Positions 42,077 through 47,816 of a stretch of DNA of 47,816 nt are shown piece after piece. Made by a program: the position numbers and the translations under genes. Source of the DNA: a virus; IMG/VR virus record IMGVR_UViG_3300036771_000042, positions 1 to 47,816 of that record, one strand, 5' to 3'. The notes beneath the pieces were generated by a model. That model was not told the origin of the DNA. It did no database searches and was given only the letters and a program-made list of their open reading frames with translations. How positions within the stretch are numbered: the stretch's first letter is position 1; every line of letters starts with the position of its first letter.

Positions 42077-42802
42077 ATGCGGAGAAAATCTAATATAATT
42101 GAAGTATATTGTGATGAAAGTCGACCAGAGCTATTATCAAATAATTTAAATAGAAATCAAGATAGATACATGGTAATAGGAAGCATATGGATTCCAGGAA
42201 CTATAAGAGTTGATCTGAAAAATAAAATAAAGGAATTACAAAATAAGCACCAAGTTTACGGAGAGATTAAATGGAACAATGTTAGTCCATCTAAAATTGA
42301 ATTTTATCAAGAGTTAATTAGATTATTTTTCGATACGGAGCAACTTAGATTTAGGTGTATTGTTGTTGATTCTCATGCCGTTGATTTAAAGAGATACCAT
42401 GATTCTGATTCAGAATTGGGGTTCTATAAATTTTATTACCAAATGCTTACTCATTGGATAAATGAACATAAATACTTTTGGATTTATGTCGACTATAAAA
42501 AAAATAAGGTGCCTGATCGTATCAAAACACTCCAAAATGTTCTCTGGAACTCCTCGCGCAAAGGGACTGTTGAAATAGTTCAAGCTATCAATTCTAAGCA
42601 ATCTTTAATGATTCAATTAGCAGATGTCCTCATAGGGATTGTTGGTTATAAGTACAACTCCTACAAGACTAGTGAATCGAAACTCTCTCTTATAGATATT
42701 GTAGAAGAAGAGTACAATTATAAAATTCAAGGAACAAGCAGAGGAAGTAGCAAGTTTAATGTTTTCGAAATTCAATTGGGTCAAAATCTAGGGTGGCGCT
42801 GA
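42077..42802 (+). CDS. DUF3800 family protein (RNase H-like, defence-associated)
   Basis: A 241-residue protein. VYCDES (Asp13, Glu14) at the N-terminus and QLADVLIGIVGYKY near residue 190 are the acidic landmarks of DUF3800, a putative RNase H-fold nuclease family often found near phage-defence and mobile-element genes. The middle holds YVDYKKNKVPDR. The gene is AT-rich with its own promoter, outside the late operon. Its stop overlaps the next ATG, so the two products probably act together. The activity is not proved. Confidence 0.82.
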   Translation: MRRKSNIIEVYCDESRPELLSNNLNRNQDRYMVIGSIWIPGTIRVDLKNKIKELQNKHQVYGEIKWNNVSPSKIEFYQELIRLFFDTEQLRFRCIVVDSHAVDLKRYHDSDSELGFYKFYYQMLTHWINEHKYFWIYVDYKKNKVPDRIKTLQNVLWNSSRKGTVEIVQAINSKQSLMIQLADVLIGIVGYKYNSYKTSESKLSLIDIVEEEYNYKIQGTSRGSSKFNVFEIQLGQNLGWR

Positions 42803-43248
42803 TGTATTCTGAATTGTTATCATATGAGGACATATCTGAATATGAAGGATTGTACTGTTCCCACTACTGTGAAAGAGAAATCAAAACTCATGATGGATTT
42901 ACTGTGAAATTTAGAAAAGAAGATTTTGCTCATGCCTTTTATTCCAATGCTAGTAGAAGAGAAAGGGACAAAAGTATCTTTTCTTATAGTAGAGCTCATA
43001 GATTATTGTGGATTGAGAAAGTATTGAAAGATGAAAAGCTCGTAATGTATGCTGGATGGGATTCGAAACGAAAACGTTACGATCATTCAAGGAGAGTAAC
43101 CCTAATAACTCAGGATGGTTATGTTGTTGTCCTTCGTTCAAATAAAAAAGGATTTGTTTTTGTTACTGCGTACTTAATAGATGAACCTGAGAATCAAAAA
43201 AGGATTGAAGAAAGCCCGATATGGAATAGGGAACATACATTCTCATAA
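42802..43248 (+). CDS. Barnase/RelE-like putative RNase toxin (PBECR type)
   Basis: A 148-residue protein. From about residue 62 (YSRAHRLLWIEKVLKDEKLV) through RRVTLITQDGYVVVLRSNKK to FVFVTAYLID it follows the strand-rich pattern of phage barnase/EndoU/colicin E5/RelE-like nucleases (PBECR). Basic residues in RAHR, KRKRYDHSRR and the final strands would contact RNA. The ATG overlaps the DUF3800 stop (TGATG). It could be an effector with DUF3800 as partner, or a toxin controlled by the RNA encoded just downstream. Family call by pattern only. Confidence 0.55.
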   Translation: MYSELLSYEDISEYEGLYCSHYCEREIKTHDGFTVKFRKEDFAHAFYSNASRRERDKSIFSYSRAHRLLWIEKVLKDEKLVMYAGWDSKRKRYDHSRRVTLITQDGYVVVLRSNKKGFVFVTAYLIDEPENQKRIEESPIWNREHTFS

Positions 43249-43252
43249 AATG

Positions 43253-43280
43253 TTGACAATTTAGTTAAATGTGATATACT
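43253..43280 (+). promoter_or_regulatory. Strong promoter of the small RNA
   Basis: TTGACA (43253..43258) is a perfect -35. TGATATACT (43272..43280) is an extended -10. The spacer is 16 bp. The start site should fall near 43287. No open reading frame follows before the terminator. Confidence 0.85.
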
Positions 43281-43286
43281 AAGTTT

Positions 43287-43434
43287 ATCCTTTACTTAAA
43301 GTATAGGGACCTACAAAGGTTTCGGCTCGCTGAACCCATTAATCAGCGACCACTTAACTACAATTTATTGGCTTCTCAAGCTAAACTCATAAAAAAAAGA
43401 TCTACACCTTTGTATTGGTGTAGATCTTTTTTTT
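43287..43434 (+). ncRNA. Structured small RNA, about 148 nt, undescribed
   Basis: A consensus promoter and a perfect terminator frame this region, with no start codon that leads to a usable frame. Three hairpins can be drawn: 43306..43323 (ACCT-ACAA-AGGT core), 43327..43349 (TCGCTGA/TCAGCGA, nine-base loop) and 43368..43384 (TTGGCTT-CTC-AAGCTAA), then the terminator stem. It lies between the RNase-like gene and hicB. It may be a regulatory or antitoxin RNA. I do not recognise it as a known family. Confidence 0.7.
43391..43434. terminator. Bidirectional terminator
   Basis: GATCTACACC and GGTGTAGATC form a perfect ten-pair stem with an eight-base loop, flanked by eight A and eight T, extending the stem to 18 pairs. 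It serves the small RNA on the plus strand and hicB on the minus strand; its last T-run overlaps the hicB stop. Confidence 0.95.
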
Positions 43435-43798
43435 ATCTGCTCAATTTGTACAAGCAATACTGATTTAACGAAACACTCTCTGCTGCTGCACGTTCCACCA
43501 ACTGCCGATGTAGGCTCTTCGGAACACGCAGATTAAACTTCCCGCTGTACTCATCCTCACCAACTGGCTCAGGGATGACATCGCCATACTCCAGCTTCAC
43601 TTCCAAGTATCCCTCCATGGCTTCCCGAACACTCTCGTATGCTTCAGCAAAGGTATCACCGTTGCTCTGGCACCCATCTAATTCCGCAACAGTTGCGAAG
43701 AAATAATCACCGCTCTCGTCTTTAACGGGTCTGATTTGTATCGTATACGGGAGGGCCATGTAGTACGCTAAATCCTTCTTTTGGCTATGATTTGCCAT
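43433..43798 (-). CDS. hicB: HicB antitoxin
   Basis: A 121-residue antitoxin. The N-terminal HicB fold (PYTIQIRPVKDESGDYFFAT, VAELDGCQSNGDTFAEAYES) blocks the toxin. The C-terminal part (NLRVPKSLHRQLVERAAAE, SLNQYCLYKLS) is a ribbon-helix-helix DNA-binding domain that represses the operon. It follows hicA by 45 bases. A later start at 43759 (MALPYTIQ) is closer to the usual HicB start, since no good ribosome site precedes 43798. Confidence 0.93.
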   Translation of the reverse strand: MANHSQKKDLAYYMALPYTIQIRPVKDESGDYFFATVAELDGCQSNGDTFAEAYESVREAMEGYLEVKLEYGDVIPEPVGEDEYSGKFNLRVPKSLHRQLVERAAAESVSLNQYCLYKLSR

Positions 43799-43843
43799 TA
43801 ATAATCGGCTAGGATATGATGAGAATTAAGGAAAGGGGAGGTG

Positions 43844-44068
43844 CTACTCCCCGATCCGGTCCAGTACGTCTTTGACGTATACCGCCTTTAGTGGTTGTTC
43901 CTTTTTGATGGTTATCAAGTCTCCTGCTTGGTTTCGGAAATGGAAGTGCGAGCCGTTGCTTCTCACTAACTCATATCCGTGATGCCGGAGTACCTTGGCA
44001 ACTTCATCATATTGGATTCCACTGGGGCGGTCTTTCATTTTTTGGACCAATTTTTCTATCCTAGCCAT
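43844..44068 (-). CDS. hicA: HicA mRNA interferase toxin
   Basis: A 74-residue toxin with a double-stranded RNA-binding-like fold. VLRHHGYELVRSNGSHFHFR contains the catalytic His41 in the GSH motif, and LKAVYVKDVLDRIG closes the domain. HicA cleaves mRNA until HicB binds it. Toxin first and antitoxin second is the normal order. GGAGGTGA lies before the ATG. A prophage hicAB may stabilise lysogeny or act against other phages. Confidence 0.95.
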   Translation of the reverse strand: MARIEKLVQKMKDRPSGIQYDEVAKVLRHHGYELVRSNGSHFHFRNQAGDLITIKKEQPLKAVYVKDVLDRIGE

Positions 44069-44081
44069 GTCTCACCTCCTA

Positions 44082-44105
44082 CATATATAGTACCATATAT
44101 AGTAC
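44082..44105. repeat. Tandem 12-bp operator of hicAB
   Basis: CATATATAGTAC is repeated twice without a gap, 14 bases upstream of hicA and overlapping the likely -10 region. It is the probable HicB binding site. Confidence 0.75.
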
Positions 44106-44230
44106 TAATGAGCAAGGTGCTTATTTGTCCGAGTTAATATAGCTTTAAATCGGTACTTGCTTTACCCGATCTAGTCGTATTAAAATAATTTGGTAGGTTC
44201 CCGAGGAGCTACCCAAGAAGGGTTAACTTA

Positions 44231-44338
44231 ATGAAGCAACATCATTCAAAGAGAAGTTTTATGGAGTGGGCTTGGATAAAATTGGTTACTGTGCTATCGT
44301 TTAAAGTGATTTTGGAGGTTTTAGAGTTATTTAATTAA
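44231..44338 (+). CDS. Putative 35-residue hydrophobic/basic peptide
   Basis: MKQHHSKRSFMEWAWIKLVT and a further 15 residues form a basic head followed by an amphipathic or membrane helix. AAGGG is about nine bases before the ATG. A TTGCTT-18-TAAAAT promoter at 44157..44186 and a stem GGTAG/CTACC at 44192..44213 in the leader precede it. The layout resembles type I toxin genes, with a stable hairpin downstream at 44388. Coding status is uncertain. Confidence 0.4.
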   Translation: MKQHHSKRSFMEWAWIKLVTVLSFKVILEVLELFN

Positions 44339-44387
44339 GCCAACAATTAACCAAAGCTACCTACAAATAACTATGGGATTTTATTTG

Positions 44388-44414
44388 GGACACTGATTTT
44401 TATAATCAGTGTCC
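44388..44414. other. Perfect 11-bp inverted repeat
   Basis: GGACACTGATT and AATCAGTGTCC flank TTTAT. No U-run follows on either strand, so it is not an ordinary terminator. It may end or stabilise the RNA of the peptide gene upstream. Confidence 0.6.
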
Positions 44415-44491
44415 ACAGGTGCAATATAAAATAAATTTGAGTTTTGATTTATGTAGCTTTTGTCTCAAAGAGCATGATCTTAGAAGAACCG

Positions 44492-44533
44492 AAAAGAGCA
44501 GGGAGGTCTAAAAATTCCTCACTGCTCTTTTTA
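44492..44533. terminator. Terminator after SRAP gene
   Basis: AAAAGAGCAG-GGAGG and CCTC-ACTGCTCTTTTT pair with small internal mismatches around about ten bases, with T-runs on both strands. It can stop the minus-strand ligase/SRAP transcript and any plus-strand transcript from the 44.2-kb region. Confidence 0.8.
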
Positions 44534-44536
44534 TGT

Positions 44537-45208
44537 TTAACCTACTTCATTAATTAAACCCTCATTGTTATTCCGCACATTGCCGACTTCCTTCGGTACC
44601 TCGTATGCTCTCATTTCAGAAGCTTGATATGGCTTGAGCAAGCCGAGCAACGATTGAACATCATCATTATCTCTCCCAAGCCATTTACCCTCATCCTCGG
44701 GGCGTAGAATAACCGGCATGCGGTTGTGGATGTCTTCCATAAGACTATTTGGTTCAGTGGTGATAATTGTGCATGTGCTAAGCTTATTCCCATCTGGATC
44801 TGTCCAGGTGTCGTACAGGCCAGCCAATGAAAAGATGCTGTCGTCCTTCATCAGAATACGCATAGGCTGTTTGTTCGATCCATCTTTACGCCATTCATAA
44901 AATCCATTCGTCGGTATAATACAGCGCTTGGAACTAATCAGACGTTTAAAGGCTGGCTTTTCCGCAATCGTTTCTGCGCGAGCATTAATCATCTTATTAC
45001 CAATCTTTTCGTCCTTGGCCCAAGTAGGGACCAGACCCCATCGGAGCGAACCCAATCTATTTCCGTCTTTGCTCCCTATAATGGTGGGAATGTATTGCAT
45101 AGGTGCAGCGTTATAGTTGGGGCGATATTCGAGTCCATCAGCAATGGAAGCATAGTAGCGATCCAAGATAGCGTCTATGGGGTCAGTGATTGTAAATCTT
45201 CCGCACAT
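44537..45208 (-). CDS. yedK: SRAP domain protein (HMCES/YedK family)
   Basis: A 223-residue protein with the catalytic Cys2 exposed after Met removal (MCGRFTITDP). YNAAPMQYIPTI, NARAETIAEKPAFKRLI, NGFYEWRKDG and EDIHNRMPVIL are the SRAP landmarks (Asn, Glu in GFYEW, His in HNRMP). SRAP proteins form a covalent bond with abasic sites in single-stranded DNA and shield them. The ATG at 45208 is fixed by the need for Cys2 and by GGAGGTG upstream. It follows the ligase by 33 bases, one repair operon. Confidence 0.95.
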   Translation of the reverse strand: MCGRFTITDPIDAILDRYYASIADGLEYRPNYNAAPMQYIPTIIGSKDGNRLGSLRWGLVPTWAKDEKIGNKMINARAETIAEKPAFKRLISSKRCIIPTNGFYEWRKDGSNKQPMRILMKDDSIFSLAGLYDTWTDPDGNKLSTCTIITTEPNSLMEDIHNRMPVILRPEDEGKWLGRDNDDVQSLLGLLKPYQASEMRAYEVPKEVGNVRNNNEGLINEVG

Positions 45209-45241
45209 AAAAAGCACCTCCTGGTTGTTCTTAATATATAA

Positions 45242-46099
45242 TCACACGATAAATTGATCAAACACGGGTATACGTAGCAAACCAGATTTGGTCCAGTTGC
45301 GCATTTTTACTCTGGCCTGAATTCGGGGCTCAAGGTAAACATTGTTTTTGTCCTCACCAGTCACGATCTGCTGGCACACTCCACGAAACGCCTGCTTATG
45401 TTTTGGACTCGGGCCGTGTTCGATGATCCCTGCCAGGCGCAGCTTGCCAAATGTATCCGGGACAGCAACCAGCCATCCGAATTCAGCTTTTCGGTACCCA
45501 GTGATATAAACATCGGCGTATGACCAGTTGATTACCTTCTGCCAGTCTTTGGAACGCCTGCTGACGTAATGACTATCCTTACGCTTGCCGACTACACCTT
45601 CCATACCCATGGCTTCAATCTGAGCGAATAGATCCTCTCCAGCGCCTTCTATATGGGGCACAACTCCAAAGTTAGAGGAAGGAAGAGATAGACTGTGTAG
45701 GATCTTCTTGCGTTCCATAAGAGGTAGCATACGTAGATCCCGTCCTTGGTAGAAAAGAATATCAAATATAGCGAATGTGGCAGGCAGTTTATGAGTGAAC
45801 TGCGTTATCTTGCTGGCCTGCTTGGTGCTAAATCTACTCATGACGGCTTCGAAGTCGTTAAGCCCTGTCTCTGGATCGGTGCAAGCAACCTCGCCGTCCA
45901 GGATAATATCAGAGTCAAACGGCAGAAGTAATTCAGGGTACTGACGAGTACAATCGTTATTGTGACGTGTGTATAACCGGACATTGCCGGACTGTTGCGA
46001 ATATATCAACCGGTGACCGTCAACTTTAGGTTCATATATAAAATTCGAGTGACTAAATGGACCCGGTGCTGTTGCAAGTAACATTGGGCTTATAAACAT
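45242..46099 (-). CDS. ATP-dependent DNA ligase (LigD ligase-domain type)
   Basis: A 285-residue ligase. The nucleotidyltransferase domain has the adenylated Lys25 in YEPKVDGHRL, then ILDGEVAC, FAIFDILFYQG, MEGVVGKRKDSHY and DWQKVINW (motifs III to V). The last 90 residues are the OB domain. It corresponds to the stand-alone ligase of bacterial end-joining, without primase or nuclease domains. With the SRAP gene it forms a leftward repair unit that may mend damaged phage or host DNA. No Ku gene is visible in the window. Confidence 0.94.
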   Translation of the reverse strand: MFISPMLLATAPGPFSHSNFIYEPKVDGHRLIYSQQSGNVRLYTRHNNDCTRQYPELLLPFDSDIILDGEVACTDPETGLNDFEAVMSRFSTKQASKITQFTHKLPATFAIFDILFYQGRDLRMLPLMERKKILHSLSLPSSNFGVVPHIEGAGEDLFAQIEAMGMEGVVGKRKDSHYVSRRSKDWQKVINWSYADVYITGYRKAEFGWLVAVPDTFGKLRLAGIIEHGPSPKHKQAFRGVCQQIVTGEDKNNVYLEPRIQARVKMRNWTKSGLLRIPVFDQFIV

Positions 46100-46201
46100 A
46101 AAAACACCTCAACCCAATTATAGCGCTTTGCTACAAAGGATTGAGGCGGTAAGTTCTGGTTTTATTTTTAACATTACAATATACGTATTGAATCCTAATT
46201 A

Positions 46202-46244
46202 TGTAACAATTGTTACACATATACATGTAAACATATGGTATTAT
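46202..46244 (+). promoter_or_regulatory. Promoter with 16-bp palindrome for secreted protein gene
   Basis: TGTAACAATTGTTACA (46202..46217) is a perfect palindrome. TGGTATTAT (46236..46244) is an extended -10. The dyad lies where a -35 would be, suggesting control by a dimeric regulator. Confidence 0.6.
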
Positions 46245-46282
46245 TGTTTGTGTAATACATAAAAATTTTGGGAGATGATTCT

Positions 46283-46570
46283 ATGAATCTGAAGAAAATT
46301 TTAACTGCTACTTGTGTATCTCTATCGATCCTAGCTATTTCTGTACCGGTTATGGCAAAGCCAGATACTGATGTGACGATTATGAACAAGCAAAAACCAG
46401 TCACTGTTACTAGGGATTATCCTTCAAACGCACAGATTCCAGCAACGATTTTTTATACTGATGACGAAAATTACTATGGAACCCTCACAAGAACAAGTGT
46501 AGTGCAAGTTTCTCCATCTCATGTAAGAGCATACTTCTCAGGAATCGTTACTCAAGATTCAGGAATATAA
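46283..46570 (+). CDS. Small secreted protein
   Basis: A 95-residue precursor. MNLKKILTATCVSLSILAIS is a signal peptide with likely cleavage after VPVMA. The mature 70 residues contain TRDYPSNAQIPATIFYTDDE and a strand-rich end. GGGAGATGATT lies before the ATG at 46283. It has its own regulated promoter and terminator near attR, typical of a lysogenic conversion gene. Similar small exported proteins with hydrophobic strands occur in Bacillus-group genomes. Function is unknown. Confidence 0.75.
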   Translation: MNLKKILTATCVSLSILAISVPVMAKPDTDVTIMNKQKPVTVTRDYPSNAQIPATIFYTDDENYYGTLTRTSVVQVSPSHVRAYFSGIVTQDSGI

Positions 46571-46574
46571 AATT

Positions 46575-46612
46575 AATACCCCACTGGCTTGAATTAGTCA
46601 GCGGGGTATTTA
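46575..46612 (+). terminator. Terminator after secreted protein gene
   Basis: AATACCCC and GGGGTATT pair, with inner CTG/CAG, around a loop. A short T-run follows. Confidence 0.75.
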
Positions 46613-46614
46613 CT

Positions 46615-46725
46615 ATGAAACGGTATTTGCGTGACATCATAAACAAGCTATGCAAGTGCTTGGGAGTAACACTAGGGGAACTAAACATCTATGAAAGAAG
46701 AATAAAATTACATAAAATGGTGTAA
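46615..46725 (+). CDS. Possible 36-residue peptide
   Basis: MKRYLRDIINKLCKCLGVTL and 16 more residues form a basic helical peptide. No good ribosome site is present because the start lies at the foot of the preceding terminator. It may be a chance frame. Confidence 0.25.
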   Translation: MKRYLRDIINKLCKCLGVTLGELNIYERRIKLHKMV

Positions 46726-46795
46726 GCTATTATTACTCTCTCCCATGAGTGCTACCATAAATGTACCTGGTCCAGGCGACTGGGTATTTTTGTTG

Positions 46796-46825
46796 TTGAT
46801 AAAAGAACGTATGTTCGCATATAAT
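46796..46825 (+). promoter_or_regulatory. SOS-type promoter with LexA box
   Basis: TTGATA (46796..46801) and TATAAT (46820..46825) lie 18 bp apart. Between them AGAACGTATGTTCG (46804..46817) matches the Bacillus LexA consensus CGAACRNRYGTTYG at 13 of 14 positions. LexA bound here would block RNA polymerase directly, so the two genes below should be induced by DNA damage. Confidence 0.8.
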
Positions 46826-46843
46826 ATTGATGAGGTGATTTAC

Positions 46844-47137
46844 ATGTTAACGGATTATCAAAGGAAGATCCTTCGGATCTTATATAACTACAAAGGTGGG
46901 CGGCGTAGGTTTCCCACAATTCACGAGCTTACAGTCAAAACGGGTAAGCATAAGCCAGACATCATGGCTGCTCTGAACGCTCTTGTGGCTGCTGAATACA
47001 TACATTGGGAAGATAAATCGGATACGGCTAACATAGTGATCCTGGAGGGTTGGGAGCGGGATTCTGAGAAGCCGGAGCTTCCCAAGACAGTCTCAGCTAC
47101 TAACCCCAACAATACGGATTATTGGACCCAATATTAA
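46844..47137 (+). CDS. Winged-helix protein, LexA-N-like, SOS-controlled
   Basis: A 97-residue protein. Residues 2-65 (LTDYQRKILRILYNYKGG, FPTIHELTVKTGKHKPDIMA, LVAAEYIHW) have the order of a winged helix like the LexA DNA-binding domain. The rest is a Pro/Asn-rich tail. GAGGTGATTTAC precedes ATG 46844; longer in-frame readings would start upstream of the promoter. It lies 13 bases before the YolD-like gene in one SOS operon. Possibly a regulator, but the DNA target is unknown. Confidence 0.75.
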   Translation: MLTDYQRKILRILYNYKGGRRRFPTIHELTVKTGKHKPDIMAALNALVAAEYIHWEDKSDTANIVILEGWERDSEKPELPKTVSATNPNNTDYWTQY

Positions 47138-47150
47138 GGAGGAGTTTATT

Positions 47151-47486
47151 ATGGCTAGCAAATTGATGGCTAATGGCATATACGAAGGATCGCGTATAAT
47201 TCTTCCTGAACATCGAGAAGCATTTTTAAGGGATCAGAAGGAACAAGAGAGGAAGGGGAAGCCTGTCTTAGATGAACAGGAAATGCAGCTCATTGAAGAA
47301 GCGATCATGGAATCTTACCAAGAATGCTGGTCTGTTACGTTGACGGTATTTAACCCATTTGATGACGAGGTTCTGCACGGTGTTGTCACAGCTATTGATA
47401 AGCCGAACAGGAGAATCAAACTTGTACGAGGCGATGAGGATTACAGCTGGATCAGGATTGAGGAGATCATCAGCGCAAGCCTATAA
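47151..47486 (+). CDS. YolD-like family protein
   Basis: A 111-residue protein. MANGIYEGSRIILPEHREAF and LDEQEMQLIEEAIMESYQE, followed by VTAIDKPNRRIKLV and WIRIEEIISASL, match the YolD family. In B. subtilis, yolD-type genes lie with the Y-family polymerase UvrX under LexA control. Here the SOS promoter is present but no polymerase gene follows. GGAGGAGT precedes the ATG. Confidence 0.88.
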   Translation: MASKLMANGIYEGSRIILPEHREAFLRDQKEQERKGKPVLDEQEMQLIEEAIMESYQECWSVTLTVFNPFDDEVLHGVVTAIDKPNRRIKLVRGDEDYSWIRIEEIISASL

Positions 47487-47494
47487 AAGACTAA

Positions 47495-47530
47495 AGCCCC
47501 AGGGTTATCCCAGGGGCTCATTTTTTTTCT
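47495..47530 (+). terminator. Terminator of the SOS operon
   Basis: AGCCCC-A-GGG and CCC-A-GGGGCT pair around TTAT, followed by CA and eight T. Confidence 0.9.
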
Positions 47531-47689
47531 TCTATTATATAGGAATACTTTCGGATCATCTGAATGATGATACCAGCTGTGATACCGAAACATTGAATGG
47601 ATACAAAGTGATCCACTCAAAATGTGTTGCGTAACCTGCATTTTATGCGCTGAATAGGAATGCTTGTTCTCATTTTCGTGCTATTAATG
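47531..47689. other. Gene-free attR arm
   Basis: No gene is supported in these 160 bases. The stretch holds two TGATACC copies (about 47568 and 47580) similar to one in the hairpin near attL (1528), which may be integrase arm-binding sites. Confidence 0.4.
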
Positions 47690-47715
47690 TCGAAATGGAA
47701 GGCAGCATCGGTTAA
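47690..47715 (+). other. attR: attR core (26-bp direct repeat)
   Basis: An exact copy of the last 26 bases of sufB, ending in its TAA. Host sequence resumes at 47716. Confidence 0.95.
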
Positions 47716-47816
47716 TACCGCTGCCATAGCCTGGTTCGAAAACGTCGATTCTGATTTTGGCGAAGCCTTGCTGAATCATTTTCACGTGATTATATACAGC
47801 ATCAAGAAAGATCGAG
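47716..47816. other. Chromosomal flank downstream of sufB
   Basis: 101 bases of host DNA. Both strands have an open frame across it (minus strand includes LDAVYNHVKMIQQGFAKI), so no gene can be chosen. Confidence 0.5.

Larger units (their letters stand above)
1444..47715. mobile_element. Complete prophage (siphovirus type) integrated in sufB
   Basis: A perfect 26-bp direct repeat made of the sufB 3' end bounds a segment with all temperate siphovirus modules in order: integrase, repressor, replication, late control, packaging, head, tail, lysis, accessory genes. The integrase lies next to attL and reads toward it. Two lesions are visible (an ochre codon in a tail gene and a broken gene near 19.6 kb), so the element is structurally complete but may not be functional. 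Confidence 0.97.

Noticed and set aside
44388-44414. Perfect hairpin taken as an intrinsic terminator
   Set aside because: No U-run on either strand; kept only as an inverted repeat.
47359-47634. Plus-strand frame running from the YolD-like gene toward attR
   Set aside because: It overlaps YolD in another frame, crosses the terminator and has no start site.
47716-47816. Host gene in the right flank on either strand
   Set aside because: Both strands are open over only 101 bases; neither can be chosen.
1-47816. tRNA genes, rRNA, insertion sequences or transposases
   Set aside because: No cloverleaf, rRNA segment or transposase motif was recognised; attachment is in sufB, not a tRNA.

Overview
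The window holds one complete prophage of about 46.3 kb (1444..47715) integrated into the 3' end of sufB on a Gram-positive chromosome. The left flank carries the last codons of a sufU-like gene followed by sufB, the order seen in the Firmicutes suf operon. A secreted copper-amine-oxidase-like 'stalk' protein and a GH25 endolysin with an SLH-like tail make Paenibacillus or a close relative the most likely host; this is inference from gene content. The element is bounded by a perfect 26-bp direct repeat (attL 1444..1469, attR 47690..47715), and attL keeps the sufB stop codon, so SufB remains whole.

Layout. (1) Lysogeny, leftward: tyrosine integrase, ImmA/IrrE-type protease and XRE repressor, with palindromic operators at 3870..3952; rightward from there a Cro-like protein, a Bro-N antirepressor and small early genes (3977..6837). 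(2) Replication, 6860..17266: two proteins with YGQQP-repeat tails (one of DUF2815 type), a Cas4/RecB-like nuclease (DUF2800), family A DNA polymerase, primase/VapE-type helicase, a probable iteron origin (15346..15600), VRR-NUC nuclease and SNF2 helicase. A TIR/deoxyribosyltransferase-like gene sits on the opposite strand (11554..12417). (3) Late control, 17281..18585, then an AT-rich accessory island (18773..20775) with a membrane protein, a broken gene and two small proteins. (4) Packaging, head and tail, 20846..40553: PBSX-type terminase, SPP1-like portal and gp7-like protein, scaffold, gpE-type capsid, connectors, tail tube, frameshifted G/GT chaperones, a tape measure of about 970 residues, tail-tip proteins, and a fibre ending in a seven-repeat propeller. 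This indicates a long non-contractile (siphovirus) tail. (5) Lysis, 40640..41915: holin and GH25 endolysin. (6) Right accessory region, 42077..47486: DUF3800 protein plus a possible RNase toxin, a structured small RNA with its own promoter and terminator, HicAB, a 35-residue peptide gene, SRAP protein and ATP-dependent ligase, a secreted protein, and an SOS-type operon ending in a YolD-like gene.

Probable workings. RecA-dependent activation of the ImmA-type protease would inactivate the repressor and start the rightward programme. LexA-like boxes upstream of the integrase and inside the promoter of the 46844 operon suggest further SOS links. Signs of decay are an ochre codon splitting a tail protein (34552) and a nonsense codon plus frameshift in the gene at 19608..19983, so it is uncertain whether the prophage still makes functional particles.

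The items most worth following up are the structured RNA at 43287..43434 beside the DUF3800/nuclease-like pair, the iteron array at 15346..15501, the FUS-like low-complexity tails on two replication-module proteins, and the seven-bladed propeller on the tail fibre.
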